Assembly: GCA_965145485.1 (NCBI GenBank)
Contig: CBCTCU010000008.1
Coordinates: 1-64,000, forward strand
Source of the DNA: CABQCM01 sp965145485
GTDB lineage: Bacteria; Bacillota; Clostridia; Oscillospirales; Acutalibacteraceae
Reading direction: 5' to 3'
DNA length: 64,000 bases
A model generated the notes under the pieces. It was not told the DNA's origin. It saw only the letters and a list, made by a program, of their open reading frames with translations, and did not search any database. Below, in pieces: positions 43,615-51,459 of the stretch. The first letter of the stretch is position 1; every line of letters starts with the position of its first letter. Made by a program: the position numbers and the translations under genes.

Positions 43615-44522
43615 GCGAGCCGTCGCTGGTCGTTGCCTTCCCAGGTCGTGAGGCGTTTGATAAGGGGCTCGATGACAGCGCCTGCCGCGGCAATCCGTCC
43701 TCGCGCGAGGCGATGGCCCTGGCGTCAGATTATCTGGGGAAAGACGTCGCGGCCATGTGCTACCGAGAGAAAAATGTGGAGGAGCGCTGGAAAAGCGTCT
43801 GTCTCGCCGCCCACTGCTATGCACTCTATCGCGCTGTCGCGCCGAGGCTGGAGCAGCCGCACGCCTTTACGGGCTATAGCCAGGGGGAGTTTACCGCCTG
43901 CGCCGCGGCGGGGATTTTCCCCTTTCCCGAGGTATTGGGGCTGATCTTCCAACTGGAAACCATCCTGCTGGAGGGCAGCCGTCCGGACGAGGGGATGGCG
44001 CGGATTATTGGGCTGGATCGGGAAAGGCTGCGCTCCTGTTGCCGAAAAGCCGACCCGCAGGGGAATCGGGTCTTTATCAGCGCGATACTGTCGTCCGATC
44101 AGACCATGTTGTCCGGCCGGCAGCCCTTTTTGCAGGAGGCGGCCGGCCTGGCCAAGCAGCAGGGGGCGCAGTGGGCCCTGCCCATTCCAACCGGCCGGGC
44201 CTTCCACAGCCCGCTGTGCGCCGGGGCCGGGGATACCGCGAGGCCGCTGTTCGAGCGCTTCCCGGTGCGCGACGGCGCTTTGGTGTACAGCTGCTATGAC
44301 GGGCAGCGCAGCGGCAAAGGCGGGATGGTGCGCCACAAGCTGTCCATGCAGGTGGACCATCCCCTGCAGTGGCGCACCCTGGTTCGCAATCTCCGGCGGG
44401 ACGGGGTTACCCGGCTTGTAGAGATTGGCCCGGGCTGTACGGTCAGCGCCAACACCCGCATTGCCGACGATGGGGTGCAGTGTCAGTGGATCAACTCTCT
44501 CAAGGATGTGGAAAATCTATGA
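43611..44522 (+). CDS. Discrete acyltransferase (FabD/AT fold)
   Basis: 303 residues. The ATG at 43611 overlaps the previous stop (ATGA) and has TTGGAGGAA upstream. The nucleophile elbow is GYSQGEF with Ser90, and the general base candidate is His199 in RAFHSPL, both as in malonyl-CoA:ACP transacylase and trans-AT domains. The residues after the elbow differ from canonical FabD, so the acyl unit cannot be read off. It presumably loads the extender or starter group on the ACP at 53908. It is translationally coupled to the next gene by another ATGA overlap. Confidence 0.87.
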   Translation: MSEPSLVVAFPGREAFDKGLDDSACRGNPSSREAMALASDYLGKDVAAMCYREKNVEERWKSVCLAAHCYALYRAVAPRLEQPHAFTGYSQGEFTACAAAGIFPFPEVLGLIFQLETILLEGSRPDEGMARIIGLDRERLRSCCRKADPQGNRVFISAILSSDQTMLSGRQPFLQEAAGLAKQQGAQWALPIPTGRAFHSPLCAGAGDTARPLFERFPVRDGALVYSCYDGQRSGKGGMVRHKLSMQVDHPLQWRTLVRNLRRDGVTRLVEIGPGCTVSANTRIADDGVQCQWINSLKDVENL

Positions 44523-46885
44523 AATCCTACTCGCTTTATCCCCTCGACCACTTGCCGGCCGGGGAGTTTGGCCAAAAGGCGCACAGGCTGGCCCTGCTGG
44601 CCGAATGGGGATATCCGATTTGTGCCGGCGTGGCTTTGCCGGCCGGTTGGTTGGACGACTTTTGCCAGTACAACTCCCTGCCAGCCGGGCGGCGCGACCC
44701 GGACGCCATCATGGCCGGCGATTTTCCCGACGGGATGGCCCGGGCGCTTCGCTCGGCATGGGAGACCCTGTCGCCGGACGGGGAAGAGCTGATCGTACGC
44801 TCCTCGGCGGGGGATGAGGACGCCTTTGATCGCTCCTATGCCGGTGTGTACGAGAGCGTCGCCCATGTCGGAGATGTGCAGCAGCTTTTGCAGGCGGTCA
44901 AGCGGGTCTGGGCTTCGTCCCGTGGCCCGTCTGCCACGGACTACGCCGCAGATCGGAAGGAAGCGAATGCAGCGATGGGCGTGGTCATACAGGTCATGAT
45001 GCGCTGCGAGCGGTCGGGGGTGCTCTTTACCCGCGACCCGCTGCGGGATGAGCGGCGCATGCTGATCGAAGCGTCCGCCGCAGAGGAAGGGGTCACCTCC
45101 GGAGCCGGAGACTGTCAGCGGTATTGGGTGGAGAGAGATAGCGGGCAAATCCACCGGGAAGAGGAGGGCTCGAGGCCGATGCTCGGCCAGGGAGAGATCA
45201 CCTCCCTGTATTTGCTGGCTAAAAAGGTGGAGGCCTCCTTTGGCTTCCCCTGCGACCTGGAATGGGGGATGCGGCAGGGGCGGGTGAAGCTGTTTCAGGT
45301 GCGGCCGCTGCGCCTGCTCGATGAGGCCGACGCCTACCACCGCAGCGAAAAGGGAATCGACTGCATCCTGCTCGACCGGTACGCCCAGCCGGCCTGTGCG
45401 TGTTATCTGTCCATGCTCGAGGAATGGCAAAATCGGGTTAAGCTGCATCTTTGCTCCGAGAAAGGGGAGGAAAAGCCCCTTTGCTTTATGCACAATCGGG
45501 TTTACTGGAATGTTCGCTATCAGCGCGAGCAATACGACGCACCAGTGGCCGACCGGGCGCAGAAAGAGCGGCTCGACCGCCTGATCCGCCGGGGATACCG
45601 CCGCTGGTACCGCCGTATCCCCCGTTATGAAGCGCAGGTTCGGCGCGGGGAAAAACAGCTTTTGCAGAATCCGGGCAGGGAGGGGTTGCTCGGTCTGCTC
45701 CATGAGGCAACGGTCAACTTCTGCGACTTTTTCGGGGGCGATCACTACCTTTTTTTGGGCATTGCCCAGGTGCTCTACCGTCAGCTGCAAAAGGCCTGCG
45801 CGCCCACCGGCCTTTGGGAGCGGGCCGACCGGTGGGTTGGCAGATATTCATCCCGCAACGAGACCCTGCAGGCCAACCGGGAACTGCTGAAGCTGGCGGG
45901 GAGAATCAAAAAAATCCCGCCCTTGCTTGATCTGGTAATGAACGCGCCGCCTCAGGAGGTTGCCCGGCAGATGCAGGCGGGCGAGGCGCCCGCCATGGCG
46001 GGGATGCTCCGTGATTTCCTGCGACGGCACGGCCACCGGTCGGTTTCCTGCGACGACCTGTCGCAGCCGCATTGGGCCGAGGCCCCCGAGCGGGTGATCG
46101 CCCTGCTCGCTCAACTGATCCGGGGGGATACCGCGGCGGGGGAATCCCGTGCGCCCATGAGCCGGGAACGCGCCGCGCTTGCAAGAGCGCTAAAGCAAGA
46201 GGGGCTCACCAAGCGGCAGGCCGGGCGGCTGCTGACCCTGACGGGGGAATACATACGCCTGAGAGAGAATCAGCGGTATTATTTTGACAAAAGCTGGGTG
46301 TTGCTTCGCAAAATCCTGCTGGGCATCGGCGACGCCTTCACGAAAGAGGGGCGCCTTTCCCGGCCGGAGGACATCTTTCACCTGACCATCCGCGAGGTTC
46401 GGCTGTGTGCCGAATATCCGCGGCAGCCCATCCCCAAGGAGCTGTTGGCCGAGCGCCGCCGGCTGTTTGAGATGGAAAGTACGAGCACCCCGCCTTATGT
46501 CGTCAAGGATTCGGTTGAGGTCGAGGTGCAAAAGGGGGCCGGCGCGAGCAGCTACAAGGCGATGGGGATCAGCCCGGGCACGGCGAGAGGGAAAATCCGC
46601 CCGATTTGGAGCGTGGAAGATCTCAGCCGGGTAGCTCCCGGCGAGATCGGCGTGGTTCGTTCCTTTCATCCAAGTTGGACCCCCGTTTTGCGGGTGGTCT
46701 CGGGGCTGATTATGAATTACGGCAATCTGTTGTCCCACGGCGCGGTGGTGGCGCGTGAATACGGCGTGCCGGTGGTCGTTTTCAATGGCGAGGCCATGGA
46801 TGTGCTCGAGCCGGGGGACGAGGTGGAACTCAACGGGCTGACCGGGCGGGTGCGTATCCTGCGCCGTGCGGCGCAGGCTCAGTAA
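44519..46885 (+). CDS. Phosphoenolpyruvate-synthase/rifampicin-phosphotransferase-like enzyme
   Basis: 788 residues; the ATG at 44519 overlaps the previous stop. An N-terminal ATP-grasp-like domain (about 1-290: GEELIVRSSAGDEDAF, SGVLFTRDPL, DLEWGMRQGRVKLFQVRP) and a C-terminal swivelling phosphohistidine domain (about 690-785) with SHGAVVAREYGVPVV are present; His740 is the phosphate carrier. The middle (about 300-680) is unlike the pyruvate-binding barrel of PEP synthase and closer in layout to rifampicin phosphotransferase. Such enzymes split ATP into AMP and two phosphates, passing one to an alcohol. Here it may phosphorylate a hydroxy intermediate (inference). Confidence 0.8.
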   Translation: MKSYSLYPLDHLPAGEFGQKAHRLALLAEWGYPICAGVALPAGWLDDFCQYNSLPAGRRDPDAIMAGDFPDGMARALRSAWETLSPDGEELIVRSSAGDEDAFDRSYAGVYESVAHVGDVQQLLQAVKRVWASSRGPSATDYAADRKEANAAMGVVIQVMMRCERSGVLFTRDPLRDERRMLIEASAAEEGVTSGAGDCQRYWVERDSGQIHREEEGSRPMLGQGEITSLYLLAKKVEASFGFPCDLEWGMRQGRVKLFQVRPLRLLDEADAYHRSEKGIDCILLDRYAQPACACYLSMLEEWQNRVKLHLCSEKGEEKPLCFMHNRVYWNVRYQREQYDAPVADRAQKERLDRLIRRGYRRWYRRIPRYEAQVRRGEKQLLQNPGREGLLGLLHEATVNFCDFFGGDHYLFLGIAQVLYRQLQKACAPTGLWERADRWVGRYSSRNETLQANRELLKLAGRIKKIPPLLDLVMNAPPQEVARQMQAGEAPAMAGMLRDFLRRHGHRSVSCDDLSQPHWAEAPERVIALLAQLIRGDTAAGESRAPMSRERAALARALKQEGLTKRQAGRLLTLTGEYIRLRENQRYYFDKSWVLLRKILLGIGDAFTKEGRLSRPEDIFHLTIREVRLCAEYPRQPIPKELLAERRRLFEMESTSTPPYVVKDSVEVEVQKGAGASSYKAMGISPGTARGKIRPIWSVEDLSRVAPGEIGVVRSFHPSWTPVLRVVSGLIMNYGNLLSHGAVVAREYGVPVVVFNGEAMDVLEPGDEVELNGLTGRVRILRRAAQAQ

Positions 46886-46904
46886 AGGCGGGGAGGTGCG
46901 CGGT

Positions 46905-47678
46905 ATGTATCTTGGCATCGACATTGGTTCGATCTCCATCAACGCCGTTCTGGTCGATTCGCAGGGGCAGTTGGCCGCTTGGGAGATCGACCGCAGCGGA
47001 TACGACCACAAGGCGTCGGCCCACCTTGTGGTAGACCGGCTGTGCCATAAAGCGGCCATCCGGCCGGAAGAAATCCTGCGTGTGGTTGGCACCGGCTATG
47101 GGCGGCGCAGCATTCAGCTTGCACAGGAAACCTACACCGAGATTACCTGCCACGCGGTGGGCACGCGGGCGCTGTTTCCCGACGTGCAAACCGTCATCGA
47201 CATCGGCGGACAGGACAGCAAGGTGATCCGCCTGTCCCCGCAGGGCAAGGTGGAGGATTTTATCATGAACGATAAGTGCGCCGCCGGCACCGGGCGGTTT
47301 CTCGAGGTGATGGCCGGGACGATGGGGATGGATATCGCATCCTTTTCCCGCTGCGGACTGTACGCCAAAAGGCCCTTTCCGATCAGCAGCACCTGCACCG
47401 TCTTCGCGGAGTCGGAGGTGGTGTCGGGCATTGCGCGGGGCGTGGCCAGGGAGGATCTGGTCGCGGGGATTCACGAGGCCATCGTACGGCGCATCGGGGG
47501 CATGGCGCGCTCGGCCGGCGCGTCGCGCCGGGTTGTGCTCACCGGCGGCGTGGCCAAAAGCGAGGGCATCGCCCATAGGCTGCGGGGCTGGTTTGCCGAC
47601 CTGCGCATCCCCGAGGAACCGCAGATCACCGGGGCGCTGGGAGCGGCCCTGCTGGGGTGGCGTCATGACCATGGATAA
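46905..47678 (+). CDS. 2-hydroxyacyl-CoA dehydratase activator-type ATPase (HgdC/BcrA-D family)
   Basis: 257 residues, ATG at 46905 after GGGAGGTG. ASKHA-fold motifs YLGIDIGSISINAVLVD, TGYGRR, IDIGGQDSKVI and GGVAKSEG are present. Cys125 in MNDKCAAGTGRF and Cys164 in SSTCTVFAES are the two ligands expected for the dimer-bridging [4Fe-4S] cluster. These proteins hydrolyse ATP to push a low-potential electron onto a partner dehydratase or reductase. The likely partners are the three iron-sulfur proteins at 47665, 59899 and 60876. Extremely oxygen-sensitive. Confidence 0.93.
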   Translation: MYLGIDIGSISINAVLVDSQGQLAAWEIDRSGYDHKASAHLVVDRLCHKAAIRPEEILRVVGTGYGRRSIQLAQETYTEITCHAVGTRALFPDVQTVIDIGGQDSKVIRLSPQGKVEDFIMNDKCAAGTGRFLEVMAGTMGMDIASFSRCGLYAKRPFPISSTCTVFAESEVVSGIARGVAREDLVAGIHEAIVRRIGGMARSAGASRRVVLTGGVAKSEGIAHRLRGWFADLRIPEEPQITGALGAALLGWRHDHG

Positions 47679-48822
47679 GGGCTCCGCTCTGGAGCGGCTG
47701 GATCGCTTGACACGCCTGATGCAGCACGGCGCAAAGCCTTACCTTCGAGCCTATGTCGCCTCTCAGGCCGGGCGGCTGCGCCGCATCATCGGCGGCAGGC
47801 CGTATGTGCTGTGCACCTTTTACGTCCCGTCCGAGCTAACCTGTTTGTACGACGCCGAATTCCTCTATATCGACCGTACGGTGGGGCTGGCGGCTTCCGC
47901 GGGGTTGCTGCCCGGCGCGGGGGAGGAGCTCGGCCCTGTTTGCTCGTATCAGCAGGCCTTTTTTGATCTGCTGCAAGCCGGGATATTGCCGCCGCCCGAG
48001 CTGCTGATTTGGATGGAGTATCCCTGCGCCGACGCAGGCAGGCTGATGCAGGCTGTTCACACCCGCTTTGGCACTGCTTTGCTGCGGGTTTCCCGAGCGA
48101 ATATGCAAAACGATCTGATGCAGGTCGTACAGGAGCTTGACCGGCGGTACCATCGCTCACAGAGGGTGGAAGCGATAGCGCGGCACTACCAGCAGGCCAA
48201 CGCGTGGAAAGCCGGTGTGGACCGTCTGCGGCTTGCCTACCCGGGGATCGCGGACAGCGCGGATTTTTTCAAGCTGTTCACCCTGGAGAATGACTTTGGC
48301 AGCCGAAGGGCGGTTCGTATTCTGCAGATGCTGTATCTCGACCTGGCCCGGCGTGTGAAAAGCTGGCGTCCCCCCGGCGGCAGGCGGCTGCTGTGGCTGG
48401 GGCTCATACCCCTCTACGATCTTGGCCTCGTCGACCGGCTGCGCGCCCAGACGGGCTTTTGGGTGGCATGGGAGGAGATGTGGATGTTTGAGCGTCCCGA
48501 CTGCCATACCGAGGATTTTTTCACCGGTATGGCCGAGCGGGTGAGGCGGTCGCTGTTTTACGCCCCCGACGTGCGCGCCCGGCGCCTCATACAACAGGCG
48601 CAACGGCTTGAGGTGGACGCGGTGGTGCATTTTTCACAACGCCGCTGTTCCTTCCTGCCGCCGGCGATTCCAAAGCTTCGCAGCAGGCTGGAGGAGATGG
48701 GGATTTTGTGGATTGGCGCGGGGGGCGACGTCGTGCGCCGACAGGGCTTTGACGGCTGGCGTTTATTCGACGCCCTGCGCGAATGCAAAGCGGGAGAGTC
48801 CCCGCGTCAGGAGGAGCGATGA
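47665..48822 (+). CDS. 2-hydroxyacyl-CoA dehydratase D-component-like protein (1 of 3)
   Basis: 385 residues. The ATG at 47665 overlaps the activator gene by 14 bases. Family features: the PSELTC strand near residue 55, Cys in VCSYQQAFFDLL and MEYPCADAGRLMQ, and a late HFSQRRCSFLPPAIPKL stretch matching the second domain of HgdB. Three such cysteines hold a non-standard [4Fe-4S] cluster in HgdB/BcrB-type subunits. A second subunit, normal for these enzymes, is absent next to it, but two relatives lie at 59899-62108. The reaction is probably an activator-driven reductive or radical step on an acyl thioester or ester. Confidence 0.8.
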   Translation: MTMDKGSALERLDRLTRLMQHGAKPYLRAYVASQAGRLRRIIGGRPYVLCTFYVPSELTCLYDAEFLYIDRTVGLAASAGLLPGAGEELGPVCSYQQAFFDLLQAGILPPPELLIWMEYPCADAGRLMQAVHTRFGTALLRVSRANMQNDLMQVVQELDRRYHRSQRVEAIARHYQQANAWKAGVDRLRLAYPGIADSADFFKLFTLENDFGSRRAVRILQMLYLDLARRVKSWRPPGGRRLLWLGLIPLYDLGLVDRLRAQTGFWVAWEEMWMFERPDCHTEDFFTGMAERVRRSLFYAPDVRARRLIQQAQRLEVDAVVHFSQRRCSFLPPAIPKLRSRLEEMGILWIGAGGDVVRRQGFDGWRLFDALRECKAGESPRQEER

Positions 48823-49634
48823 ACGCAGTCACAACCGTTTTATTAGATCAGGGGCCCGGCAACGCCCTCGGGCCGGAGGAACTTCGCCGGCTCTACCATC
48901 GCCTGCACGCTTTGGAACAGTGCCCCAGGGTGCGCGTCGTCCTCTTAAAAAGCAGCAACCCCTCGGTTTTTTCCTCCGGCCTTTGTTTGCGTGCGCTGCT
49001 TCGGGATGGGCGGCTTCGCAGCGCAGGGGCGGTGATATCGGCGGTATGCCTGTCGCGCCGAATCAATCGCTTGATTATGCGTTCCTCCAAGGTATATGCC
49101 GCCGTCCTTCGCGGGGGCGTGATCGGCTCGGCCGTCTCGCTGGCGTTGGCATGTGATTTTGTTTATGCCGATGAATCGGCCTGGTTCTGGCTCCCCGACC
49201 CAATCTATGGCGGGCTGTTGGCCGACGGCGGGCTGGATATCCTCCGCGCGCGCTGCGGATGGACGGCGTCGCAGTCGCTTGGCCTGCTGTGCGAGCGTTT
49301 AGGCGCTGATCGCGCGCTGGAATGCAGGATGATCCACGCCATCGAGCCGGCCGGTCGGCTTGACGATGCAGTCGATGGATTGGCTGTTCGGCTCGAGCGG
49401 CTCTCGCCCGACGCCCTGCGGAGAACCAAGCGGCTGCTCAACCGTGGAATACGCCGCAGGCCGCCGCTGGGGGCGCTGCTGCGCGCGGCGACGTCGGCCG
49501 ATATGCTCCGCCGCACCAAGGGGATGCTGCGCACCGGCGAGGGAGCGCATGGCCTGCGAGGGGCTCCGCCGCCCGATGGGACAGGCCAAGCTTGCCGGCG
49601 GGATTCTCCCCCGGCACAGGAGGGAAAACCATGA
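48819..49634 (+). CDS. Enoyl-CoA hydratase/isomerase (crotonase) family protein
   Basis: 271 residues; the ATG at 48819 overlaps the previous stop and has CAGGAGGAG upstream. Crotonase features: LLKSSNPSVFSSGLCLRALL for the first oxyanion strand and VLRGGVIGSAVSLALACDFVYADESAWFWLPD for the second. The usual catalytic glutamates of hydratases are not obvious in the equivalent segment, so isomerase, dehydratase or other crotonase chemistry is possible. The C-terminal 60 residues are Arg-rich. It could set double bonds in the growing acyl chain. Confidence 0.8.
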   Translation: MNAVTTVLLDQGPGNALGPEELRRLYHRLHALEQCPRVRVVLLKSSNPSVFSSGLCLRALLRDGRLRSAGAVISAVCLSRRINRLIMRSSKVYAAVLRGGVIGSAVSLALACDFVYADESAWFWLPDPIYGGLLADGGLDILRARCGWTASQSLGLLCERLGADRALECRMIHAIEPAGRLDDAVDGLAVRLERLSPDALRRTKRLLNRGIRRRPPLGALLRAATSADMLRRTKGMLRTGEGAHGLRGAPPPDGTGQACRRDSPPAQEGKP

Positions 49635-50515
49635 TATGGATTGCCGTCTGCGTCGCCGCTGGGGTGGCCGTCCTGTTTGCCGCAACGGCCGGCCGCGTTC
49701 GGGCCGGGTGGAGAATGGTTGGCGAGCTAAGCCATCCCAGGCGCGCCGCCTCGTTGGACGATGTATTGGACTGTGAAACACAAAAATTTTTCTTTTCCTC
49801 GGCTCGCTCGACCAGGCTAAGCGCCATGGTCTACCAGCCGCAGGGAGCGCCCAGGGGCACGATACTTGCCTTTCATTATCTGGGCGGGAGCAAAACCTCC
49901 ATCTACCCTTACGTGAAGAATCTGATCGATCACGGCTATCGGGTGGCTTCCTTTGATTATGTCAATCATGGGGAGAGTGACAGCCGCCGGTCCAGCCGGT
50001 ATACCTTTGACGCCGACCTCAAAAATTTTATGGCGCAGCTGCGCATGCGCGGGATAGAGGGGCCGTACGGCGCCATCGGTTTTTCCATGGGGGCCTCTCT
50101 GGCGCTGACCGCCGCCGATGTCTACCCACAGGTCCGGGCGGTCGTGGCGGACAGCGGCCCGTTGCTTTATTCGCGCGACTATTTTGTCCACCTGCTGGAT
50201 CATAAGGGGCAGCGTGACCATATCATACGGGCCGTTTTTCTGGCGAGTTATTTGTTTATTATGGGCTTTCTCAAGCGGGACAGGCAGATGGCCCGCCGTC
50301 TAACCCGGCTTCGCGGAAAGCCGGTCCTCTTGATCCACGGCAGGCGGGATTCGACCATTCCTATCCGAAACGCTTACCGCGCCCTTTCGCTGTGCCGTTC
50401 CAGCCGCTCGCGGCTGATTGAGGTCGAGCGAGGGCACCATATGACCAATCGTGTCGTATCAGGAAAGCAATATGACCAATATATTTTGGAATTTTTTGAA
50501 AAATGGGTTCCATAA
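49631..50515 (+). CDS. Membrane-anchored alpha/beta hydrolase
   Basis: 294 residues; the ATG at 49631 overlaps the preceding stop after AGGAGGGAAAA. A single N-terminal helix (MIWIAVCVAAGVAVLFAATAG) anchors an alpha/beta hydrolase: nucleophile Ser152 in GFSMGAS, Asp in HGRRDSTIP and His in ERGHHMTN, the complete triad. FHYLGGSKTSIYPYVKNL and NHGESDSRRS line the oxyanion side. A role in releasing or transferring the finished acyl product at the membrane is plausible. It is the last gene of the first coupled run; an AT-rich gap of about 100 bases follows. Confidence 0.85.
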   Translation: MIWIAVCVAAGVAVLFAATAGRVRAGWRMVGELSHPRRAASLDDVLDCETQKFFFSSARSTRLSAMVYQPQGAPRGTILAFHYLGGSKTSIYPYVKNLIDHGYRVASFDYVNHGESDSRRSSRYTFDADLKNFMAQLRMRGIEGPYGAIGFSMGASLALTAADVYPQVRAVVADSGPLLYSRDYFVHLLDHKGQRDHIIRAVFLASYLFIMGFLKRDRQMARRLTRLRGKPVLLIHGRRDSTIPIRNAYRALSLCRSSRSRLIEVERGHHMTNRVVSGKQYDQYILEFFEKWVP

Positions 50516-50618
50516 AAATCAAAAAAATAACGCTATTGGTAATAAAAATAAGAACGTGAGCGGATTTCACTCTTTGATGGAATATTTTAGAATATATGCA
50601 GAGAGGAGTTGATCCGTA

Positions 50619-50942
50619 ATGAACAGTTTTTATGACAACACAGGCGCCAGAATCCGACAATTGCGAGAGGCAAACCGCTATACCCGCGAAAAATTTGCCG
50701 AGCTCGCCGACATTTCCCCCAAGTTTTTGTATGAGATCGAGACCGGCCAAAAGGGTTTTTCGGCCGACACCCTTTACCGCATTGCCAAGAGCCTGTCGGT
50801 ATCCTGCGAGTACATATTGTCAGGCAAGCAGACCGGGACGGCATATGAGGCGGTGCTGGACGATTTGAAGATGTTCGACGAACATCAGCTTCACACCCTG
50901 TCCAAGCTGCTCAAGCTCATTTATGAGCTGTCGGTCAATTGA
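50619..50942 (+). CDS. XRE family regulator (second paralogue, inside the biosynthetic region)
   Basis: 107 residues, ATG at 50619 after GAGAGGAGTTG. It begins MNSFYDNTGARIRQLREANRYT and is nearly identical to the regulator at 41847 through the helix-turn-helix (KFLYEIETGQKGFSADTLYR shared exactly), diverging only in the C-terminal helix. The preceding 100 bases are AT-rich, suggesting its own promoter. Two nearly matching DNA-binding domains framing one gene set suggest shared operators and joint control. Confidence 0.88.
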   Translation: MNSFYDNTGARIRQLREANRYTREKFAELADISPKFLYEIETGQKGFSADTLYRIAKSLSVSCEYILSGKQTGTAYEAVLDDLKMFDEHQLHTLSKLLKLIYELSVN

Positions 50943-50984
50943 CCCTCCGCAGCGCCCGTCAATCTTTCACAGGGAGGGTGACAC

Positions 50985-51248
50985 ATGCAACTAAGACCGG
51001 TCAACGACTGTTTGCTGGTGGAGTCGATTGAAAAACTGCCGGAGGATAATGCTCTGACTTTTCTAGCCGAGGAGGGCCTGCGCGCGATGCGCGTGCTGCA
51101 TACGCCCGACTATCTACGCGACGACCAGGAGGTTTTTATGAAAGGAGACAAGGTGATTTTGCCGCCCGGGAGCGGACATCGGCTGATCATCGACGGCCGG
51201 GAGTGCCTGCTGATCCGTCAGCAGGATGTTCTGGCCATCCTGGAATAG
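50985..51248 (+). CDS. GroES/Cpn10-like small protein
   Basis: 87 residues, ATG at 50985 after AGGGAGGGTG. The opening LRPVNDCLLVESIE and the ending GDKVILPPGSGHRLIIDGRE, then LLIRQQDVLAIL, follow the Cpn10 beta-barrel order. The mobile loop that binds GroEL (normally GGIVL-type) is replaced by an unrelated acidic stretch, and the protein is about 8 residues short. No groEL is adjacent. It may be a specialised barrel rather than a real co-chaperonin. It is closed by a terminator at 51284-51316. Confidence 0.7.
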   Translation: MQLRPVNDCLLVESIEKLPEDNALTFLAEEGLRAMRVLHTPDYLRDDQEVFMKGDKVILPPGSGHRLIIDGRECLLIRQQDVLAILE

Positions 51249-51283
51249 GGCCGTCTATAGGGAATCGGTTCGGCAATGCGTGG

Positions 51284-51316
51284 AAAAAAGGGGGGCGGCG
51301 GACCGGCCCCTTTTTT
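51284..51316 (+). terminator. Terminator after the GroES-like gene
   Basis: AAAAAAGGGG (51284-51293) / CCCCTTTTTT (51307-51316) encloses a GC-rich loop and gives a T-run. It separates the first biosynthetic unit from metK, so metK needs its own promoter in 51317-51459, which was not clearly identified. Confidence 0.75.
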
Positions 51317-51459
51317 GCATTCTTCCGATATCGCCATTTGTTTTGTTTGCGGCAAGGCGCACTGTACCGCGGAGGATATACCTTGCGCTGGTTTTCTTTT
51401 GTAGCGGTGCGGGATAAGATAGCTATCAAAGACAAATCGAATGAATAAGGAGATATCGT

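Noticed and set aside
51317..51459. Possible SAM riboswitch ahead of metK
   Set aside because: The SAM-I core pattern is not present and the region is short.
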